From Thalassotalea euphylliae (GTDB lineage: Bacteria; Pseudomonadota; Gammaproteobacteria; Enterobacterales; Alteromonadaceae): a stretch of 64,000 nt of DNA. The stretch is taken from NCBI RefSeq assembly GCF_003390375.1, contig NZ_QUOT01000001.1, positions 3,534,001 to 3,598,000 of the forward strand, read 5' to 3'. Of this stretch, positions 26,486 through 35,140 are shown piece after piece. Numbering within the stretch: the stretch's first letter is position 1; every line of letters begins with the position of its first letter. A model generated the notes under the pieces. It was given only the letters and a program-made list of their open reading frames with translations. It had not been told where the DNA came from and did no database searches. The position numbers and the translations under genes are program-made.

Positions 26486-28279
26486 CTAGTTTGACAATTG
26501 GAAAATTGCTACGCTAAGTGGTGCCATGTTTAGATTTAATTGGTTACTTTGCGAATTACCCTCTGCTGCCCCGGATTGATAAATTAACTTCTCGACATTT
26601 TGCGACAGCAATATATTGGCGTTACTAGTGTGGTTGGCAGTATTAAACGCTACCAAATATTGCTCGCCCGATGGCAAAGTGCGCGTCACGGCAAAAATCT
26701 CAGCCTTGTCATTGCTATGAACAACTTGTTGCTGACCGTAGCGCAGTACAGGGTGAGCTTGATAGATTTCTGCCATTTCTTTAAGCGCTAAATACAAAGG
26801 GTGCAATTGGTCAAAGTTGTCATCCTCGGTGGTTTTATCTGTACCTAACAGGTCATCATCGTTATAACTCGCCACTTGCGATGGCATCATATCTTGGCGT
26901 GAGTCATGGTTGCCGCCGTCACCAACAAAGCCTTGTTCTGTGCCATAGTAGGTCACAGGGATACCACGCAGGAAGTACATCATTTGATGGGCTAACGTTA
27001 AACGCGCAAGTTTTTCTGCCTCAACGTAGTTGTGCTCGCTTTGCTGCAAATACCAAGCGAATCGGCCAAAGTCATGATTGCCGACAAAATTAAGTAGTTG
27101 GTTTTCATCGCTATCGTGATCGCGATATTTAACATCTTGCGCAAACAAATTAGCTAATTCACTTGTACCTTTTTGGTCTACTAAAACGTTGCGAACCGCA
27201 AAGGCAAAGCCGAAATCGAGTACCGATGGCACTTTGCCTTCGGTGGTGAATCGACTCAAGACATCAGGGTTCCCATCGAAAACCTCTCCGAACATAAAGA
27301 ACTTGGGCAAACCTTGCGATTTTGCATGTTCAACTAGGGCAGGCGAGAATGCTTGCCAGAACTCAATATTTACGTGCTTAACTGTGTCTATTCTAAAACC
27401 GTCAGGCTTGAATTCGGTGATAATGTCTTTGAATACCTCTGTTAAACCCGCCACTACCTCTGGATCATCAGTGTTAATATCGTCTAAACCAAAGAAGTCG
27501 CCATAAATAGAATTTTCACCTTGGAACGTAGAATCACCTTGGTTGTGATAGTACTTAGTGTCATTTAGCCAGCTAGGTACCTTTAGATTTTCCATACCAT
27601 CTGGCACAAACGGTGTGTACTTATCGCCTGCGGCAACTTGTGCCAACGACTTATATTCACACTGCTGTTCGCCATCAGAAAAGGCAGTTTCGCCTTCACC
27701 ATGGCATTCTTTATAGCGGATCACATCAGCTGTGTGGTTGGTAATAATATCGAAGAATACTTTAATGTTCTCATCGTGTGCGGTATCGATAAAGCGCTTT
27801 AAATCAGCGTTTGTGCCTAGGTGTGGGTCTATTTCCGTGAAATCGAGCACCCAATAGCCGTGGTAGCCAGATACATCACCTTGCACTGCTTGATTGCGCA
27901 AAATAGGGGTTAACCAAATGGCGGTAATGCCCATTTCTTTTAGGTAAGGAATTTTGTCGGTTAAGCCTTTTATGTCACCGCCGTGATAGTAACTTTTGCT
28001 GGTTTTATCAAAGCCGCCACGTGAAATTGCAATGTTCTCGGAGCCTAGGTCATTGGCAGTATCACCGTTGTGAAAGCGATCCGGCATGACGAAATAAAAC
28101 ACATCATCTTGAATGTCACGGTTTAAGTAGTGCGCGAGCGTCGAAGTGTTTTCTTGCTCGACAATCGAAGTATTATTATCGCTTTCGTTCGAGTTATTTG
28201 AATCGTTACAGGCGGAAAGTGCTAGCGTCACGCTCAAGGCCATGCTTGAGAGGACGAGAGGCTTGTTAAGTTTCATCAT
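26486..28279 (-). CDS. GH13 alpha-amylase lipoprotein
   Basis: A 597-residue alpha-amylase-family enzyme that endo-hydrolyses alpha-1,4-glucans. A lipoprotein signal ends in LSAC (Cys24), followed by a Ser/Asn/Glu-rich linker. The GH13 barrel shows FYFVMPDRFHNGD, FDIITNH, nucleophile D298 (DGFRIDTVKH), acid/base E332 (MFGEVFDG) and D403 (FVGNHDFGRF), then a C-terminal beta domain. As a lipoprotein it is probably displayed on the cell surface or the periplasmic face of the outer membrane. It is divergent from the alpha-glucosidase gene; two LacI-type operators lie in the shared promoter region, 77-130 bp upstream of its start. Confidence 0.92.
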   Translation of the reverse strand: MMKLNKPLVLSSMALSVTLALSACNDSNNSNESDNNTSIVEQENTSTLAHYLNRDIQDDVFYFVMPDRFHNGDTANDLGSENIAISRGGFDKTSKSYYHGGDIKGLTDKIPYLKEMGITAIWLTPILRNQAVQGDVSGYHGYWVLDFTEIDPHLGTNADLKRFIDTAHDENIKVFFDIITNHTADVIRYKECHGEGETAFSDGEQQCEYKSLAQVAAGDKYTPFVPDGMENLKVPSWLNDTKYYHNQGDSTFQGENSIYGDFFGLDDINTDDPEVVAGLTEVFKDIITEFKPDGFRIDTVKHVNIEFWQAFSPALVEHAKSQGLPKFFMFGEVFDGNPDVLSRFTTEGKVPSVLDFGFAFAVRNVLVDQKGTSELANLFAQDVKYRDHDSDENQLLNFVGNHDFGRFAWYLQQSEHNYVEAEKLARLTLAHQMMYFLRGIPVTYYGTEQGFVGDGGNHDSRQDMMPSQVASYNDDDLLGTDKTTEDDNFDQLHPLYLALKEMAEIYQAHPVLRYGQQQVVHSNDKAEIFAVTRTLPSGEQYLVAFNTANHTSNANILLSQNVEKLIYQSGAAEGNSQSNQLNLNMAPLSVAIFQLSN

Positions 28280-28355
28280 AGTGGCGTCGATTAGTTGTTA
28301 TTTATTTTGTATTTTAGTGCCAAATTATCGCGTCATTAGCTGTTTGGAAACAAAC

Positions 28356-28408
28356 TACATACGTATGCAAACTATATTGTTGCATACGCTGGCTTGCATA
28401 CGTATGCA
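28356..28408. promoter_or_regulatory. Pair of LacI-type operators in the amylase/alpha-glucosidase divergent promoter
   Basis: TACATACGTATGCA (28356-28369) and the perfect palindrome TGCATACGTATGCA (28395-28408) lie with centres 39 bp apart. An extra half-site, TGCATACG, is at 28381. They belong to the same motif family as the sites at 16908, 19791 and 20093. Confidence 0.78.
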
Positions 28409-28538
28409 GGCCGTTCACATCACTTGCTAGATACCAGATACTGAGCACCATCTATAACTAACAATTGTTTATAGCGAGCCTAGAAGGTAGGGGGAAGCTG
28501 TACTTCTGAGCGCGTAATGTAAACATCATGGGATTCTC

Positions 28539-30173
28539 ATGCAGCAACAACCTTGGTGGCGCGGCGCCGTTATCTATCAAATTTATCCTCGTAGTTTTAT
28601 GGATGCCAATAACGATGGCATTGGTGACCTGCAAGGTATTATTGCCAAACTTCCTTACATCAAAAGCTTAGGTGTCGATGCGATTTGGATTTCACCGTTT
28701 TTTAAATCACCAATGAAGGACTTTGGTTACGACATTAGTGATTACCGTGATATTGATCCTATGTTTGGCACCATGGCTGACTTTGATAAGTTAATGGCTG
28801 ATGCGAAAGCCAAAGATATTAAAGTTATCATTGATCAAGTCCTTAGCCATACATCAGATCAGCACCCTTGGTTTTTGGAAAGTCGCGAGAGCCGAGACAA
28901 TGCCAAAGCTGATTGGTATGTGTGGGCTGATGCCAATCAAGACGGTTCACCGCCGAATAACTGGTTGTCGATTTTTGGTGGCGTAGCTTGGCAATGGGAG
29001 CCAAGACGTCAACAGTACTACTTGCACAACTTTTTAACAGAGCAACCCGATCTTAACTTCCACAACCCTGAAGTACGCAAGCATGTGTTAGATAACGTTG
29101 AATTTTGGTTGAAAAAAGGCGTTGATGGCTTCCGTTTAGATGCGATTAACTTCTGTTTCCACGATAAGTTATTACGCGATAATCCTGCTAAAGCCATTGA
29201 AGATCGCAAAGGCCGTGGCTTTAGTGAAGACAACCCTTATGCCTTCCAATATCACTACTACAACAATACTCAGCCAGAAAATGTTGAGTTCATGGAAGAA
29301 ATCCGCGCCTTAATGGATAAGTACCCAGGTGTGGTGACGCTAGGTGAAATTTCCTCTGAAGATTCACTGCAAACCATGGCTGAGTACACAGAAGGTGATA
29401 AGCGTTTGCACATGGCGTATAGCTTTGAGCTGTTAACGGAAGATTGTTCGCCGAAATACATCCGCGACACCATTGAAGAATTAGAAACCAATATGGCGGA
29501 CGGCTGGCCGTGCTGGGCAATCGGTAACCATGATGTGCAACGTGTCGCCACACGTTGGAATAAGCATGACAAAACCAAAGCAAATCCTGCTCAGGTAAAT
29601 ATGTTTAATGCAATGTTAGCTTCGCTACGCGGCAGTGTGTGCAGTTATCAAGGTGAAGAACTCGGTTTGGTTGAAGCTGAGCTAACCTTTGAGCAGTTGC
29701 AAGACCCTTACGGTATTACCTTTTGGCCAACGTTTAAAGGCCGTGACGGTTGTCGTACACCTATGCCATGGCACACCAATGAACAACATGGTGGATTCAC
29801 TAATGCTGAGCAACCTTGGTTACCTGTTGTTGATAGCCAACTTGCCAGTGCCGTTGATGCTCAGCAAGGTGTTGCGGGTTCAATGTTGAGTCGTTACCAA
29901 GGCTTTATGGCGTGGCGCAAGCAACAGGGCGAATTGCTATACGGTGATATTGAATTCCTCGAAGCGAGCGATAGCGTGCTAGCCTTTACTCGAGAATTTG
30001 AAGGGCAGAAAGTACTCGCGGTATTCAATTTTTCAGATGCCGCTCAGTGCTATCAGTTGGGTCAAGTACAATTGCTTGAGCAACTATCAGGACATGGTTT
30101 CGATGCCGTGCAAGCAGATGAAAAGCAAGTTGAATTAACAGCCTACGGCGCTGCATATTTCCGCCTAAAATAG
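28539..30173 (+). CDS. Cytoplasmic GH13 alpha-glucosidase (oligo-1,6-glucosidase/GH13_23-like)
   Basis: A 544-residue enzyme without signal peptide. It has WWRGAVIYQIYPRSFMDANNDGIGDLQG near the N-terminus, typical of exo-acting alpha-glucosidases. The catalytic set is D201 (GFRLDAINF), E270 (TLGEISSED) and D332 (AIGNHDVQR). VLSHTSDQHPWF is typical of the alpha-glucosidase/oligo-1,6-glucosidase branch. It would convert imported maltose and short maltooligosaccharides to glucose in the cytoplasm, completing the pathway begun by the exported amylases. Two operators upstream suggest co-regulation with the divergent amylase. A strong terminator follows. Confidence 0.92.
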   Translation: MQQQPWWRGAVIYQIYPRSFMDANNDGIGDLQGIIAKLPYIKSLGVDAIWISPFFKSPMKDFGYDISDYRDIDPMFGTMADFDKLMADAKAKDIKVIIDQVLSHTSDQHPWFLESRESRDNAKADWYVWADANQDGSPPNNWLSIFGGVAWQWEPRRQQYYLHNFLTEQPDLNFHNPEVRKHVLDNVEFWLKKGVDGFRLDAINFCFHDKLLRDNPAKAIEDRKGRGFSEDNPYAFQYHYYNNTQPENVEFMEEIRALMDKYPGVVTLGEISSEDSLQTMAEYTEGDKRLHMAYSFELLTEDCSPKYIRDTIEELETNMADGWPCWAIGNHDVQRVATRWNKHDKTKANPAQVNMFNAMLASLRGSVCSYQGEELGLVEAELTFEQLQDPYGITFWPTFKGRDGCRTPMPWHTNEQHGGFTNAEQPWLPVVDSQLASAVDAQQGVAGSMLSRYQGFMAWRKQQGELLYGDIEFLEASDSVLAFTREFEGQKVLAVFNFSDAAQCYQLGQVQLLEQLSGHGFDAVQADEKQVELTAYGAAYFRLK

Positions 30174-30225
30174 CCAATTTAGCGGTAATTTGTCCGAACA
30201 AATTGTTGATTAAACGGTTTCGTAT

Positions 30226-30258
30226 AAGCCCTTTGTAGCGTGCTACAAAGGGCTTTTT
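30226..30258 (+). terminator. Strong rho-independent terminator after the alpha-glucosidase gene
   Basis: A perfect 14-bp stem AAGCCCTTTGTAGC / GCTACAAAGGGCTT with a 2-nt apex (probably opening to a 4-nt loop) is followed by TTT. It closes the alpha-glucan locus. Confidence 0.92.
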
Positions 30259-30676
30259 CATTTCCGTCAGTTACTGATTAATATCTATAGGTCGCTTACT
30301 GATCACTGACAAAACCATACCTCTACTAAATACTGATAATACTACTTTCATTTCAGGGCTTTTATGTCGTTGAAGTGGCTCTATTGCCAATTAGATTGAT
30401 CAGTGAATTCTTAATAAATGCACTGAGCAAATAGATTTATTTGCACGCTAATTTCCCGATTGAATTCGATTAGTAGTGAGTGATTAGTGAACAAGTACAT
30501 TCGCCATTAACCTTACTTTTTATCATGGAAATATCGCCTAAGTGGCAGAAATGTAAGTTAAAATTCACATTGTAATTTAGATGTTAATTTTGCTGCTGCT
30601 CACTAATTTAGGCTGTTTTTTGGTCTATTCAAACACAGGTTTTAAACAAAATTTGAAAAAATTTTTTGTAATCACT

Positions 30677-30696
30677 TATACGAAATTGTTCGCATA
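30677..30696. promoter_or_regulatory. Palindrome upstream of the second large TonB receptor
   Basis: TATACGAA-attg-TTCGCATA is an inverted repeat with 7 of 8 matching positions, about 315 bp before the receptor ATG. It could be a regulator site but is unlike the alpha-glucan operators. The rest of the 838-bp gap (30174-31011) holds the terminator above, a short palindrome at 30187-30204 and AT-rich sequence; I see no gene in it. Confidence 0.35.
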
Positions 30697-31011
30697 GTAC
30701 GCTAACCCTGTTTAGCCTCTAGACACTGATAGCGCTAGCTTTGAATGATTTATGTGCAATGAATCATGTTCCGTATTTTTCGTAGATACTCTGATGAGCT
30801 GAACAGAATTCATCCATTTTCCCAAAACCCTCTCTTGTAAAGCCATATTAGCTGTTTTATAAATAATTGAACTTAGTCGTTTTGTGTTGCTGCGTTTAGC
30901 CGCTAATCACTAGCTAAGCAAAATAAATAAGTGCGCAAAGACGCACTCAAAAAACAAAACACATAAAAATAATTAGTTAAAAATAACTATAAATTTTTGG
31001 AAGGAAATAAC

Positions 31012-33615
31012 ATGTCTACTACATTCCGTGCTGGCGCATTAGCCTTAGCCGTGGGCGCTGCGCTGGGTACAGCTCCAGCCTACGCGTTCGATGATGATGC
31101 CGCCGTTGAAGAAGTTGAAAAAATCGTTGTTGTTGGTTCACGTGCTGCGCCACGTTCAATCGCCGACTCTGCTGTTCCCGTTGATATTGTGGGTGGTGAT
31201 GAGCTAGGTAAGTCTGCTTCGAGCGATATGCTTGATCAGCTGGTAAGTTCAGTACCGTCGTTTAACGTACGTGCTCAACCTATTTCAGATGCTGCTACGC
31301 TAATTCGTCCAGTGAATTTACGTGGCTTATCGTCAGATTCAACCCTAGTTCTTGTCAATGGTAAGCGTCGTCACCGTGCATCAGTTATTGCCTTCCAAGG
31401 TGGTGGTGTTAACGATGGTGCCCAAGGTCCTGATATTTCAGTTATCCCTTCAGTTGCATTAAAGCAAGTAGAAGTGCTACGTGATGGTGCTGCGGCTCAA
31501 TACGGCTCTGATGCAATTGCTGGTGTAATGAACTTCGTTTTAAAAGACGATGCCGATGGTGGTTCACTGTCGATTAAACGTGGTGAATTTTACGAAGGCG
31601 ACGGTGCTACAACGACTATCGATGGTAACATCGGTATGCCATTTACTGATGATGGCTCGGTTAACTTAAGCTTCCAATACAAGCAAGCTGATGCAACTAG
31701 CCGCTCTGTTCAGCGTGCCGATGCTCAAGGCATTTTTGACGCTGGTAACACGGCAATTCAAAACCCTGCACAAATCTGGGGTAATCCTGAAATTGACGAC
31801 GATATCACTTTGTTTGGTAACGTTAAGTTAGATTTGGGTGACGACAAAGAATTCTATCTATTTGGTAACTACGCAGAGCGTGATGTTACTGGTGGCTTCT
31901 ACTACCGTAACCCTCATAACCGCGGTAACGTATATTCAATTGATGGTGGCCAAACGCTATTAGTGGGCGATGTTGGTTTTGCAACTGACGGTGTACCAAC
32001 TTGTACATTGTCTAACGCTTATGCGGAAGCCTTCCTAGGTGGCGACGGCAGCTCATCAAGTGTTTCTGCAAATGTTGGTAACGTATTGAATACGCAGGCG
32101 TATCAAGATTTAGTTGCAGATCCAAACTGTTTCTCAATGAACCAAATTTTCGAAGGTGGTTACACGCCTCAATTTGGCGGTAATATTACGGATACATCAC
32201 TAACTGCAGGTGTTAAAGGTGATATTCAATCGGGCTTCTTAGAAGGCTGGTATTTTGATTTAAGCGGCTCAGTTGGTCGTAACGAATCTGATTTCTTCTT
32301 GAAAAACACCTTAAACCCTTCACTTGGTCTAGCGACTCCAGTTGATTTCGATACTGGTAAATATATTCAGTTAGAAAAAACCTTTAACTTTGATTTAGTT
32401 AAAGGTGTAGATATCGGTTTAGAAGAACCATTAAACGTAGCAACCGGTATTGAATTCCGTGAAGAAAGCTTTGAAATTATTGCCGGTGAAGAAGCGTCTT
32501 GGGTCGCTGGTCCATATGCAGAACAAGGCTTTAACATCGGTTCACACGGTTTTGCTGGTTTCTCTCCAGCAGCGGCTGGACGCAACGACCGCCGCAACTG
32601 GGCAGCTTATGTTGATTTAGAAGCATACTTAACTGACGACTTTATGGTTGGTGGTGCACTACGTTGGGAAGACTTCAACACCTTTGGTAGCACAACCAAC
32701 TACAAGTTAACGGCGCAATACTCGTTAACTGAAGAAGTGTCATTACGTGCTTCAACAAGTACTGGTTTCCGTGCACCGACGGTTGGTCAAGCAAACGTGG
32801 TTAACACAGCAACGTCACTTGTGAACGGTGAGCTAATTCAAAGCTTCTTAGCGCCACCAACAGATCCTCTATCTTCTTTCTACGGTGGTCGTGAACTAGA
32901 CCCAGAAGAGTCAGAATCATATGCAGCGGGTCTTGTTTACTCATCAGGTGATTTCTTCTTAACGATTGACGCCTACAGCATCGAAGTAACTGACCGTTTA
33001 GCACAGTCTAGCCAAATTGACGTGTTGCCAGAAGATTACGACGAGTTACGTGCACGTGGTGTACAAAACCCTGAATTAATCTCTGCGGTAACATTCTTCG
33101 CGAACGATTTCGATACTACCACTCGCGGTGTTGATATTGTTGCTAACTACTCAATGTCGTTAATGGGCGGCGATACGCAATTCGCGCTTGCTTATAACTT
33201 TAACGAAACGGAAGTAGATGAGTTCAACCCTGAAACGGTTAGTGAAGGTAAAGTTCGTCGTTTAGAAGAAGGTATGCCAGATCACCGTGCAACCTTCACG
33301 GTTAGTCAAAGCTGGGATGAGGTTGCTGCTTTCGTTCGCTTGAACTACTTCGGTGAATACTACGCAGTGCATGCTGATGATACATCAGACTTGTTCTCAG
33401 AGACTGCTGATGCGGCAGTAACGGTAGATGTAGAAGCTAGCTACTTTATTAATGACATGTTCACTGTATCAGTTGGTGCAAGTAACATCTTTGACCAAGA
33501 AGCTGAAGAGCTACAAAACGGTGTTCCTGAGATCTTAGGTGCGCAGTACTACGAAAGTGGTCCATTCGACTACAACGGTGGTTTCTACTACGCGAAGTTA
33601 ACGTACAACTTCTAA
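31012..33615 (+). CDS. TonB-dependent outer-membrane receptor
   Basis: An 867-residue receptor. The ATG at 31012 is preceded by GGAAGGAAAT; a TTG 15 bp upstream lies before that ribosome binding site and is rejected. A signal peptide (about 1-25, cleavage after AYA) is followed by the TonB-box-like EKIVVVGSR. The plug contains NLRGLSSDSTLVLVNGKRRH, GPDISVIPSVALKQVEVL and RDGAAAQYGSDAIAGVMN. A long barrel ends in the terminal Phe (KLTYNF). This subtype is widespread in marine Gammaproteobacteria with unknown ligand. Codon use is as biased as in the 20.3-kb receptor, which suggests high expression. It is bracketed by terminators and so monocistronic; no TGCATACG operator was seen before it. Confidence 0.9.
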   Translation: MSTTFRAGALALAVGAALGTAPAYAFDDDAAVEEVEKIVVVGSRAAPRSIADSAVPVDIVGGDELGKSASSDMLDQLVSSVPSFNVRAQPISDAATLIRPVNLRGLSSDSTLVLVNGKRRHRASVIAFQGGGVNDGAQGPDISVIPSVALKQVEVLRDGAAAQYGSDAIAGVMNFVLKDDADGGSLSIKRGEFYEGDGATTTIDGNIGMPFTDDGSVNLSFQYKQADATSRSVQRADAQGIFDAGNTAIQNPAQIWGNPEIDDDITLFGNVKLDLGDDKEFYLFGNYAERDVTGGFYYRNPHNRGNVYSIDGGQTLLVGDVGFATDGVPTCTLSNAYAEAFLGGDGSSSSVSANVGNVLNTQAYQDLVADPNCFSMNQIFEGGYTPQFGGNITDTSLTAGVKGDIQSGFLEGWYFDLSGSVGRNESDFFLKNTLNPSLGLATPVDFDTGKYIQLEKTFNFDLVKGVDIGLEEPLNVATGIEFREESFEIIAGEEASWVAGPYAEQGFNIGSHGFAGFSPAAAGRNDRRNWAAYVDLEAYLTDDFMVGGALRWEDFNTFGSTTNYKLTAQYSLTEEVSLRASTSTGFRAPTVGQANVVNTATSLVNGELIQSFLAPPTDPLSSFYGGRELDPEESESYAAGLVYSSGDFFLTIDAYSIEVTDRLAQSSQIDVLPEDYDELRARGVQNPELISAVTFFANDFDTTTRGVDIVANYSMSLMGGDTQFALAYNFNETEVDEFNPETVSEGKVRRLEEGMPDHRATFTVSQSWDEVAAFVRLNYFGEYYAVHADDTSDLFSETADAAVTVDVEASYFINDMFTVSVGASNIFDQEAEELQNGVPEILGAQYYESGPFDYNGGFYYAKLTYNF

Positions 33616-33635
33616 TTCTGTCACCACTCCCTTTT

Positions 33636-33662
33636 AAACCCTGCCTTGGCAGGGTTTTTTTA
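33636..33662 (+). terminator. Rho-independent terminator after the TonB receptor
   Basis: The stem AAACCCTGC / GCAGGGTTT is followed by a run of T. It lies between the receptor and the convergent cca gene. Confidence 0.9.
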
Positions 33663-33743
33663 TGCCTACTGCAAAAATAGAGTAAACAAACGATGATAGC
33701 GTATAAGAATGGCTTTTAGGCAATTTTGCTGAAACAGGGGGCG

Positions 33744-35003
33744 CTAGCTTAGCTTTGCCAATAATTCTGCCTTTTTCTCAGCGATTACGTTGATTTTAGC
33801 AGCAGTCATCGCCTCTTTAATTGCTTTACCTTGCAGGCCCTGTTCAACGAAAGGTTTAGCAATCACTTGTTTACCCACATTAGCTAACTCGGCGATATAA
33901 TCTGCTTGTGGGTAATCATTATGCTCTGCGCCCATCCGGCCTAGGCTATCGGCTCGGCAAACGAGCAAAATATTCGCTAATAGCTCAGGTTTACGTTGAT
34001 ACTCACACTGCTCTAGCAGTTTTAATACTGTGCTTGGCTTAAGCTCAAATGCGCGATGCACATTAAGATGAAACTGCGAGACTTTAGCTGCTAATAGTTT
34101 GTAATCGTTAGGCACTTTTAAACGCGCCGCGACTTGCTCTATAACTTTGACGCCTGCCAGTTCATGACCGTAATGTTTTGGCCATTTTGCTTCGGGGGTT
34201 AAGCCTTTGCCTAGGTCATGACAAAGGGCGGCAAACCTAACTTTCGGCTCAGCTGACAGTTTTACAGCTTGTTTCAGCACTAACATAGTATGTTCGCCTG
34301 AACAGATTTCAGGGTGGTGTTCGACAGGATTAGGAATGCCCCACAGTTTATCTAGCTCTGGCCAAAGTTCTTTTAAAGCACCACAGGCTCTTAGCACCTC
34401 AATAAATACTTCCGGGTTAGGCTCAGTTAGTGCCCGCTCCATTTCCTTCCAAACACGCTCTGCTGATAATGCCTTCAGTTCACCACTAGTTGCTATGTTA
34501 GTCATTAGCTCTAGAGTGTCATCGGCAATGGTAAAACCGTACTGATGATAACGCGCGGCAAAGCGAGCAACGCGTAATACCCTCAGAGGGTCTTCACTAA
34601 ACGCAGGTGATACATGGCGAAGAATGCGATTGTCGAGGTCTTGCTGGCCATGGTAGGGATCGATTAAGTCACCATTTGGCGCTTGCGCCATGGCATTGAC
34701 GGTTAAATCACGGCGGATTAGATCTTGCTCTAAGGTAACATCTGGCTCGGCGTAACAAATAAAGCCAGTGTAACCTTGCCCTTGCTTACGCTCAGTGCGC
34801 GCTAGGGCATACTCATCTTTTGTTTCTGGATGCAAAAATACAGGAAAGTCTTTACCAACTTGTTGAAAGCCTAAATCAAGCATTTGCTGTTGGCTGGCGC
34901 CCACCACCATATAGTCGTGTTCGAGCACTTTACGGCCGAGTAATTGATCGCGCACTGCGCCGCCGACCAAGTAGACTTCTAAGTCAGCTAGTTTAGTTAC
35001 CAT
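33744..35003 (-). CDS. cca: CCA-adding tRNA nucleotidyltransferase
   Basis: A 419-residue class II CCA-adding enzyme that builds or repairs the 3' CCA of tRNAs from CTP and ATP. It has YLVGGAVRDQLLGR (11-24) and the metal-binding motif E28-H-D30, where E. coli Cca has D-x-D; Glu at the first position is also seen in related enzymes. The RRDLTVNAMA motif follows, and an HD phosphohydrolase domain (CHDLGKG) is typical of enterobacterial-type Cca. Length matches the family. In E. coli cca is next to ygiM and ygiF; here they are 13 kb apart with other genes between. Confidence 0.95.
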   Translation of the reverse strand: MVTKLADLEVYLVGGAVRDQLLGRKVLEHDYMVVGASQQQMLDLGFQQVGKDFPVFLHPETKDEYALARTERKQGQGYTGFICYAEPDVTLEQDLIRRDLTVNAMAQAPNGDLIDPYHGQQDLDNRILRHVSPAFSEDPLRVLRVARFAARYHQYGFTIADDTLELMTNIATSGELKALSAERVWKEMERALTEPNPEVFIEVLRACGALKELWPELDKLWGIPNPVEHHPEICSGEHTMLVLKQAVKLSAEPKVRFAALCHDLGKGLTPEAKWPKHYGHELAGVKVIEQVAARLKVPNDYKLLAAKVSQFHLNVHRAFELKPSTVLKLLEQCEYQRKPELLANILLVCRADSLGRMGAEHNDYPQADYIAELANVGKQVIAKPFVEQGLQGKAIKEAMTAAKINVIAEKKAELLAKLS

Positions 35004-35140
35004 AAGCTATTTGAATTTTAATGATTTTACCTAAATTACGGTGCCATCTTACCATGAATCAGGCGGATGCTTGTATGGCCTTTGACTTATGCTGATTGAG
35101 CAGGTAGTTTGAGCGTGTAATTAACCAACGTATTGGCTTC

